From positions 558,001 to 622,000 of the forward strand of contig NZ_CP011308.1 in assembly GCF_000987835.1 (NCBI RefSeq): DNA of 64,000 nt. Direction: 5' to 3'. Each line of letters begins with the position of its first letter. The first letter of the stretch is position 1. Source of the stretch: Sulfurovum lithotrophicum. Its GTDB lineage: Bacteria > Campylobacterota > Campylobacteria > Campylobacterales > Sulfurovaceae. A model generated the notes under the pieces. The model ran no database searches, was not told where the DNA came from, and saw only the letters and a list, made by a program, of their open reading frames with translations. Below are positions 63,858 to 64,000 of the stretch, one piece after another. Position numbers and translations under genes: made by a program.

Positions 63858-64000
63858 ATGCAGATGAGTGGTGCACAAATGGTGTGTGAGGCGATCATCG
63901 CCGAGGGTGTGAAGACCGTATTTGGTTACCCCGGCGGTGCGATCATGCACGTTTACGATGAAATTTACAAGCAGAACGGTTTTGAACATATTCTCAATCG
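63858..64000 (+). CDS. ilvB: Acetolactate synthase large subunit (3' part missing)
   Basis: Only the first 47 codons lie in the window. [32 protein letters not shown] is the N-terminal ThDP-enzyme signature of AHAS (FGYPGGA, with the catalytic Glu further on). The enzyme makes acetolactate and acetohydroxybutyrate for branched-chain amino acids. GGAG lies 9 bp upstream of the ATG. The assignment as catabolic or anabolic form is not possible from this part, although ilvA nearby favours the anabolic one. Confidence 0.88.
   Translation, partial: MQMSGAQMVCEAIIAEGVKTVFGYPGGAIMHVYDEIYKQNGFEHILN

Overview
The window looks like chromosomal DNA of a Sulfurovum-like member of the Campylobacterota (Epsilonproteobacteria). 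The reasons are a 6S-like RNA directly upstream of purD, a three-domain desulforubrerythrin, kinase H-boxes of the HQWRQPL type, strong TATAAT -10 boxes that mostly lack a -35 box, and tightly packed, overlapping genes. The genus is inferred from gene content; no database comparison was possible. No insertion sequence, prophage, rRNA or CRISPR array was seen. There is one tRNA, Leu(GAG).

Layout. 1-9.3 kb: a partial SixA-type phosphatase, then htpG, a CDF metal exporter, hemD, 6S RNA, purD, an RDD protein, lptD, a J-domain protein and a frameshifted phosphoribosyltransferase. 9.3-18.5 kb: pnp, atpE, tRNA-Leu, HU, a DUF5718-like protein, desulforubrerythrin, dnaJ, a Dabb protein, recR, a DHH phosphoesterase and an Rrf2 regulator. 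18.6-25.5 kb: rpsO, grpE, dnaK, an outer-membrane barrel, chorismate mutase, a small lipoprotein and a two-component system. 25.5-31.7 kb: a DUF1538 / PII-like / CBS operon, then a divergent Fur-box-preceded cluster of a porin, a covalent-FMN protein and two four-helix membrane proteins, facing apbE. 31.7-40.6 kb: redox and envelope genes (YyaL-type protein, DsbD, CvfB-like protein, cytochrome c-thioredoxin fusion, secreted nuclease, HemJ, DUF2231 protein, cytochrome c). 40.7-47.3 kb: a cyclic-di-GMP-I riboswitch followed by four secreted PilJ-type proteins and a large hybrid histidine kinase. 47.3-53.0 kb: a minus-strand housekeeping run glmU-coaBC-uppS-prepilin peptidase-lptF/G-truA. 53.1-64 kb: trmA, an AT-rich cfa gene, a CoA-binding protein, a HAD protein, selD-mnmH, ilvA, ppx/gppA, a di-iron (ODP-type) sensor kinase with its regulator, and the start of ilvB.

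Most interesting: (1) the riboswitch-controlled cassette of standalone, duplicated PilJ sensor proteins plus a NIT-type hybrid kinase, which looks like a c-di-GMP-gated periplasmic sensing system and which I do not recognise as described; (2) the Fur-box-controlled porin / flavinylated protein / paired four-helix membrane protein cluster beside apbE, possibly an extracytoplasmic electron-transfer route linked to iron; (3) a histidine kinase whose input domain is an oxygen-binding di-iron metallo-beta-lactamase fold; (4) the DUF1538 / PII-like / CBS operon; (5) two families of HAIR-like inverted repeats at htpG, grpE and dnaK that suggest HspR-type heat-shock control, with no regulator gene nearby.
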